Part shown: one piece after another, positions 57,901-64,000 of the stretch
Layout: each line of letters starts with the position of its first letter
Numbering within the stretch: the first letter of the stretch is position 1
Source of the DNA: Ananas comosus
Lineage: Eukaryota; Streptophyta; Magnoliopsida; Poales; Bromeliaceae
Reading direction: 5' to 3'
NCBI RefSeq assembly: GCF_001540865.1
Contig: NC_033641.1
Location: 8,687,767-8,751,766 of the forward strand
Length of the DNA: 64,000 nt
Translations under genes and position numbers: made by a program
Notes under the pieces: model-generated
Seen by the model: the letters and a program-made list of their open reading frames with translations, nothing else
What the model was told of the DNA's origin: nothing
The model's database searches: none

Positions 57901-60297
57901 GATGATTGATGATTAGTTCAAACTTTAGCGAGTACCCATTCCCTCCTCCCTCCCCCCCGCCCTACCCCCCCCGCCTCCTCTTCCTCCTCCTCCTCCTCTA
58001 ATATTCATTTTTGTGTAATTTGTTGATGCTTTGGCAAAAATCATCTAGCCTTCTAAATTCTACCTTTTCAGCTGCTGCCATCAATAAATGAGATTTTCAC
58101 ATTAAACAATTTTCTTCCTCCCTTACTGATGTTTCTCCTTGATCTTCCAGATGATCTCCATCTTTTTGAAACTTAAGCCTTTTCTCGTGCAGCTTGAGCG
58201 ATCCATTCTATATGGATCTCAATTCATTGGGATAAGAGCTATTTTTATGGTTATATCTAGAGTTATTTTTGTATTTCCTCGATTAATTGGTGATGGTTCT
58301 ATAGGCCATGCCTTATCTAGTGCATGTTTCTTGCTAAACAAGATTTTTTTCAGCTGGGTCTGTCATATGTAGATATCATCTTAATTCATAAATTCCTTAT
58401 TACACTATGATGCTAATTAGGTATTTGTATTTTGGTCTGCAGATTAGAGGCGATACAACTCACTATGATGCTGTTGCGAATTCAGCAGCATCTGGAGTAC
58501 TCTCTGCTGGATTAGCTTCAGGTTTGCTGCTACTGACTTTCAAACCATTTCACCATACATGTTAAAATGGTATTATTGGGATATAAGATTGCTTGTAAAC
58601 TCCTTATGGAAGGAATGTATAGTAAACACTATCTTTTCTTCTTCAGAATGAAGTTGTCGAAGTTTAATACTAGTAAATTTCGCCATATTTTTAGCTTCTG
58701 TGGTTATGAAATTATTGTGTTTAAAACCTGCCAAATGCATACGATGATCTCACACTTACACTGGTTCAAGCTCTTGTTCCTTCTCTACCAATGCTTAAAA
58801 TTTTTGGTTTTTGCTGTGAAATTTTCATCAGCAAGGAAAAATTTAAAATTAGAATGACACATTGATTTTCTTGCAGGAGTCCCATGCATCTTTGGTGTTC
58901 TGACCTGCGATGACATGGAACAGGTAATTCAACTCATTATCATACATTTGATCCTTCACCATATATATGACGTTGCAATTGAAAGCTGAGCATTGCTTCT
59001 TTTCTTTTGTCACATCATAGCAATTTCCTTTATTTTTATGTTGTGGAAGTTGAAGATTGTAGATGTGAATACATCACGAAGCTGGACATTCACCAAATAA
59101 TTCTAAACACTATATAATAACTTCTGCTAACTATTAAAAAGCTGTGCACAGTTCTAAGTGTTCCGACCAAGCCTTTGGAATCTTATGAGAAGTCAACCTT
59201 GCAAAAGTCCATAATTAAAATACTGTGCACCATTCTGATCTCCTTTAGAATCTTAGAGTGCCAAATTACGCGAAGTCAACTATTAAAAAACTGGGCACTG
59301 TACAAACCTACGAGTAGTTTTAGATTGCATAGCTATTAGACTCTCTGCTCCATAATAAATGTGCAAAGCTGTGGCTTCAAGCAGTAGTGAATGGCACAAA
59401 ACACTAAACAATTGAGTATTAAGCTTTTACATATGATAACAACAACATGTCTTGTTCTTGATTATTTGGGGCTCAGTTTAAAAGCTTATCTTTTCTCTTT
59501 ATTTAGCTGTCGCCGGCAAGATTCTTTGTATCAAAGTCAACTTTTTTATCTTCCTCCTCTTCATGGCAGCTTGACCTTAAGGAGATTACTCTTTTTTTCT
59601 CCCCCATTTTCTGTATGCTGTAGTTTTGACTTATGAAACCATCTCGCAGCATGTTGAAATCTCTTTCTTTTCCTACTCTTTTGTTGATAAATCGTTACAA
59701 TGTCAATTGCCATTATATTTTGTTATGACAACTTGCTGTAATCCACTGTAATGCATGGGACGGTGACTTGACCTCAAGAATTCAAATATAAAAATATAGA
59801 ATAATGAAATGATTAAGAGGAGGCCCTATATAAACCTCTCTGATTAGTTGTATTATCAGAAACATATTGTTTGTGATGGGATGGTAGCAAATTGTAGAAA
59901 TCTTGTTATGGATGTGTAAATATAATAGCACGAAAGCAGTTTAAGAAGATTTCTTTAATCCGATGTATTTGAATTGTTGGTCTCAAGTACCAAATAACCA
60001 AAGACATTTAAATGTAATCTCATAGAGGGTTCTAGCACAAAACCAATACAGTTCTCCAGTTTAATATGTATCTTGGTTTAATTGCTGTAATGATGAACTT
60101 GTACAGGCTTTAAACCGAGCTGGCGGTAAATCCGGAAATAAGGGTGCAGAGACTGCTCTAACTGCAGTAAGTGCCCTTTCTTTGAACTGACGATCTCTTT
60201 TAGAATCACATCTATTAACTGATGCAGTGATGCTTTTTGTTTCCTTTTCTGAATGTAGATCGAGATGGCTTCGCTATTTAAACACCATTTGAGCTGA
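54902..60297 (+). CDS. 6,7-dimethyl-8-ribityllumazine synthase, plastid
   Basis: Exons 54902-55028, 55122-55279, 57000-57095, 57597-57692, 58443-58521, 58877-58923, 60107-60166, 60259-60297; GT-AG introns; 702 nt, 233 aa. It catalyses the penultimate step of riboflavin synthesis, condensing 5-amino-6-ribitylamino-uracil with 3,4-dihydroxy-2-butanone 4-phosphate. Residues 1 to about 75 are Ala/Ser/Arg-rich, a plastid transit peptide. The mature domain starts near LRFAVVIARFNE (about 91-102), then VPGSFEIPV (about 131-139) and IRGDTTHYD (160-168) with the catalytic His at about 166. The C-terminal [15 protein letters not shown] and [10 protein letters not shown] segments are usual. The start was chosen because it gives the transit-like [11 protein letters not shown]; an upstream in-frame ATG at 54830 lies in a CT-rich leader. 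Such enzymes form icosahedral 60-mers or pentamers. Introns are large (1720 bp for intron 2). Confidence 0.96.
55830..55935 (+). mobile_element. 5S-rRNA-like, Cassandra-type fragment in lumazine synthase intron 2
   Basis: ATTAAGCGTGCTAAGAATGG and AGGATAGGTGACCCCCTGAG resemble the A-box and C-box parts of the 5S rRNA internal promoter (5S reads TTAAGCGTGCTTGGG and AGGATGGGTGACC). They are followed by GGGGCGTCATAG and preceded by GGCCCAAGAGG, the context seen in Cassandra TRIM LTRs. Only part of one LTR is visible. Boundaries are approximate. Confidence 0.75.
57941..57999. repeat. C-rich polypyrimidine tract in lumazine synthase intron 4
   Basis: Long C runs (CCCTCCTCCCTCCCCCCC, CCCTACCCCCCCC) followed by (CCT)n. 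The minus strand has many G runs of three or more, a potential G-quadruplex. Confidence 0.85.
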
Positions 60298-61425
60298 TAA
60301 TAGGCGTGATGCCCGAAAATTCTCGCCGTCGCTGTTTACTTGTCTTCGTCATTAATTTTGACTAGTAGAGTTCATTTGTATCCTCGGGCTTATGCTCTTT
60401 CTTTATCTTTTCTCATCCTTCACTGAAACTATTTGTAGAAAATTTTTCAAAACTACTTTAGCTCATATTTATGTTGTAAAATCCTTTGGTGAGGTGAAGA
60501 TTTTCTTTTTTTCAATAATGGCTGCTAATAACTGCTGAGCAGACACTCTTATAATGAATTGTTATTTTTGCGAAAGATTTTCGATTTGATAATGATGCTT
60601 GAAGCTTGACCCTGGAGTTTCTGGTAGTTTTAATTGCAATTATTTGAGGCCTATTTGGTCCCGCTTCTGTTTCTGCTTTTAGCTACAGCAACATCTTTTA
60701 AGCATTTAGAAAGAGAATATACCAAACTTTTGTTGCGTTAGAATGCAAAAATGAGATCTTGGCTCTCGAGAACAGAAGTTCTAATTCGGTGCTAGGAAGA
60801 AGCAATTATGGGTAAATTATATTGCTTCTCCTAATAGGACTATTCGAACAAGCATTATAAAACAACATTATATTCTCTTTAAATTTTAATAAATTGAATT
60901 CAAATTTGAAGAGTAAAATTTATATTGCCAATGCACACAGGATGCAATTTTAAAGGAGTAAATTGTTAATTACGACTAAAACTATGAGGTTGAAATTGAG
61001 GTTAAATCAAAATTTAGGGCTCAATTTGTAATTAACCAACTTCCTAATTGCATGATGAGTGTTTGCAGGAATGGGTATAAATAAATAAATAAATAAGGCT
61101 TAATGTAGGGATAGGTCACGTAGCTCCTTTGGGGGAGTAACTCGCAAAATTAAAATATTTTTATTCATAAGAGATTGAGAGGTGGTTTAATAGAATATAC
61201 AGAATAGGTGTACGGAATAGCCGACATTTGAGAATAAATGAGAGTTACTTTATTGGCCAACTTGTTATTCAAAAGAAAAAAATATGAAAAAAATGAAAAT
61301 TGACTTAGACCACAACCAAGACCACTTTTTTCTTTTTTCTCTTTTTTTTGCTCACCAAAATTTGGACTTTAATGATGAGATGCTAATATTAGATGGTAAT
61401 AAAAAAAATATCCATATCTTATACA

Positions 61426-61475
<50 letters not shown>

Positions 61476-61720
61476 GAGTAGGTAAAAGTGTATCAAATTA
61501 ATCTGAATTTTGAACAGTACTTTAGTGCTTAATCCAACATTGCGATTTAATTTCTGAAAAACTATAATTTATTAGTGGTGGAGATTGAACCGTACCATAG
61601 GATGAGAAGGAGGGTACATGCAATAATATCTTAAAGTCATTAAATAATTACAATCAAATAACTAAAATACTAGTATTAAAATCTAAATATTCAAAGAGTT
61701 GATTAATTCTGTGAAATTTA
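60298..61720. other. 3' region of lumazine synthase and non-coding DNA
   Basis: The 3' UTR probably ends near 60510-60560. The 60650-61080 stretch contains MITE-like words (CTATTTGGTCCCGCTTCTG) without paired ends; (AAAT)n at about 61078-61095 and (TA)n at 61436-61472. Confidence 0.5.
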
Positions 61721-62386
61721 GGGTGCGTTTGATTCGCGCTATCTTTTTAAAATTTCTAGTAATCTAATAGGAATAAAAAAATATGACGGTATTTGGCTAA
61801 ACGTACTAAATAATCTAGTTGGTAATATTAGATTTATTTGAAAATGAGATTCATCCCAAAGTACTAATCTCATTCCTTTGAGAGAGGATGGATATCCTCA
61901 TATTAATTGATTAGGGTAATTATAATATATATAATCTCTTTCTTAATTTCTCCATACCCGCCTGCTAGTAGGTATTATTTTTTTTTACACTCTAACCTAC
62001 TATTTCTCTCTAAATTTATCTTTTTCTTTCTAAACTAAGCTCTCTTTCTCCCTCTTTTCTAAAATCTCAACTCTCCTGCTCCCTCTAATATCGACTCTAT
62101 TTCTCTTCCTATTTATTTAAGTATGTACTTTCTCTCTAACCTATGTTCTCTTTTCCTTTTTTCTAAAAAGATGTTGAAATTTTTTATAGTATTATCTAAA
62201 ATTAATTAAAGAAATAAATTAATTAATTATATATTTTTTGTAATTTTAAATAATATAACTAATTAATATGACCGTACGAACCAAATACGGAAATACCACA
62301 TTCTTAGTAATAAGATGAATAAAAATAAAATTCTCGGACATCTTTTTATTCTTAATAATTTTTCATAGTGCGAACCAAATGCGCCC
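61721..62386 (+). mobile_element. Tourist-like MITE, complete copy
   Basis: GGGTGCGTTTGATTCGCGCT at the left and the inverse (GTGCGAACCAAATGCGCCC) at the right. TTA at 61718-61720 and 62387-62389 is the target duplication. It is the inverted sister of the partial copy at 1-641. 666 bp, non-coding. Confidence 0.92.
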
Positions 62387-62924
62387 TTAGAGTAAGATGT
62401 TAACCTTATAATAAAGTGTCATGGAAGAGTTGATTAATTTAATTACAATTAATATTTAATTTAATTAGGACTTAATATTAAATAACTAATATTAAAAAAC
62501 TTTTTGTATGACTTGATATGTAATTATATGCCCTCAAATATATACTATATAATTTGCTATAATCCCACTCACTTAAGACTACATAGATGTTTGGCTAGCT
62601 TTCGAAAAGTGATTTTGCCATTTTGGGCTCAAAAGTGATTTTCGGCTCAGTAGAATATTCAGCAATCTCGTTTTTAAATCTGATTTTGATTTTCGAAACT
62701 CAAAAATAGAAGTAGCTGAAACCTACTGCTTGAAATCTGATTCTGATTTTAGGCTCAAACTTTATAAAAATCCTTAATAATTGGTTTTGTGGCCCACTAA
62801 TATCCTATATTATTAAACATAATCTCATTTGTTTTTAGGTGTTACTATTTGTGGCCCTTAATGAGTTGTCTCAATGTGCAGAACATGATGATGGTTTGGC
62901 CTAAAGAGCCATTTGTGCATCAAT

Positions 62925-62978
<54 letters not shown>
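62387..62978. other. Non-coding DNA ending in (TA)n(GA)n
   Basis: The 62590-62760 part has repeated AAAAGTGATTTT and GATTTTGATTTT words, possibly an old MITE. (TA)n(GA)n runs from about 62925 to 62978. Confidence 0.5.
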
Positions 62979-62981
<3 letters not shown>

Positions 62982-63514
62982 GAGCTAGAATACTAACGGT
63001 AGCAAACGGGCTCCGTTGCCACCCATTTGTTTTCAATGATGGAGCCTCTAAATCGATGATCGGCACCGTTGAATATGATCTATATTACTTGAAGTATCTA
63101 GAAACCAAATTTCAAATCTTTTCGAGATTATTAACCTAATGATCAAAGTGTTTCAAAATTTATAATTTTAATGGTCGATATGAGGTATTTTCTCGTTTAA
63201 CGGTGTAAAGATATTCAAATCAATTGAATTTTGGTTAGAAAATTTTTTAAACTATTTAGAACAAGATCTATACTCCCGATCTTGATTATAAGATTTCTAT
63301 TATCACTTTTTAAAGAATATTCATTTTCAGCCGTTCATTTTGTGTCCACTTGATGGACAAGAGAATAATATCGAAAAAGTATGAAATTTGATTTCTAGAT
63401 GCTTCAAATGGTATAGATTATGTTCAACGATGCCGATCGTTGATTTGGAAGCTCCATCATTGAAAACAAATGGTTGGCAACGAAGCCCGTTTGTTATCGA
63501 TAGCATTCTAGCTC

Positions 63515-63517
<3 letters not shown>
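62979..63517. mobile_element. TA-associated foldback MITE (long type)
   Basis: GTTGAGCTAGAATACTAACG at the left and the inverse ...CATTCTAGCTCAAC at the right. It is the closest sister of 11091-11616, flanked by (GA)n on the left and a long (TA)n (63518-63574) on the right. Confidence 0.85.

Positions 63518-63574
<57 letters not shown>
63518..63574. repeat. (TA)n microsatellite
   Basis: About 28 TA dinucleotides directly abutting the foldback element. Confidence 0.95.
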
Positions 63575-63578
<4 letters not shown>

Positions 63579-64000
63579 TTTAATTAGACTTGTGCTTAAA
63601 GGTTCATTTAAGTGTCAAATTATGAACCTCTCATCTTTTGTACCTTCAAGATATCTAAAAATATAGAATCTAAAAAAAGAAAGAGTTGGAAGGTTGTGAC
63701 TTGGTGATTTGATTACAAAAAAAAGTTTCTTAGGCTATTAATTAATATGTTCGTAAATTTATGTAGCATCTTTGAATTAATGCATGTATGTCTAAATCAA
63801 TCATAATCTTTTACGGCTGAAAATGCGTAATGGGCATTTTAGATGTGATTTAAATGATTGACACTCAACTAATTCTATTGAGTTATGTTAGATGGTGAAA
63901 AATATACTCTGGAATAATAGGATAATTTCATGTTAAAATTAAGAATTAATATATCAATAGTTTATGGGAATTCCAGATGCCGGGTACAATGACAGTGAAT
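63575..64000. other. AT-rich DNA, no gene seen
   Basis: No supported gene or element up to the window end. Confidence 0.5.

Overview
This window is nuclear DNA from a flowering plant, probably a monocot. The evidence is intron-rich genes with GT-AG introns, plastid transit peptides, a KORRIGAN-type cellulase, a miR827 locus, and AT-rich intergenic DNA full of MITEs, SINEs, solo LTRs and (TA)n tracts. The species cannot be proven from sequence alone; a commelinid such as pineapple is only a guess. There is a 25-base N gap at 13057-13081 and a single N at 78.

Four protein-coding genes can be rebuilt exon by exon, each with an open frame across every junction. (1) A NOM1/Sgd1-like nucleolar MIF4G-MA3 protein, + strand, 4210-8988, 13 coding exons, 712 aa; its promoter carries telo boxes and site II motifs typical of ribosome-biogenesis genes. 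(2) A DprA/Rossmann-fold plant protein with a Ser-rich, probably plastid-targeting N-terminus, + strand, 34823-38187, 6 exons, 291 aa. (3) A KORRIGAN-like membrane-anchored GH9 endo-1,4-beta-glucanase, - strand, 38946-42856, 5 exons, 617 aa, convergent with gene 2. (4) Plastid 6,7-dimethyl-8-ribityllumazine synthase of riboflavin synthesis, + strand, 54902-60297, 8 exons, 233 aa.

One RNA gene hides in what looks like empty intergenic DNA: a MIR827 hairpin on the - strand (about 51100-51240). It has a perfect 21-nt miR827 in the 3' arm and two P1BS (PHR1-type) elements with a TATA-like box upstream, the layout of a phosphate-starvation microRNA.

The rest is mostly transposon debris. The dominant group is about 20 foldback elements (roughly 210-540 bp) whose ends nearly always abut (TA)n, (CT)n or (GA)n tracts. 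They cluster at 11.0-13.4 kb, 30.4-33.2 kb, 48.1-48.6 kb, 51.6-53.8 kb and 63 kb. One copy outside a microsatellite (18460-19002) has a 10-bp target duplication, which points to a Mutator-type origin and resembles the rice Micron behaviour. Also present are Tourist-like MITEs with TTA/TAA duplications (one nested in a foldback element, one in a solo LTR), two sister CACTA MITEs, two solo LTRs of one family, a tRNA-derived SINE family (five copies, one with an 18-bp target duplication and poly-A tail), other foldback MITE families, and a 5S-rRNA-like Cassandra-type fragment in an intron of the lumazine synthase gene. I saw no transposase or reverse transcriptase, no tRNA gene and no CRISPR array.
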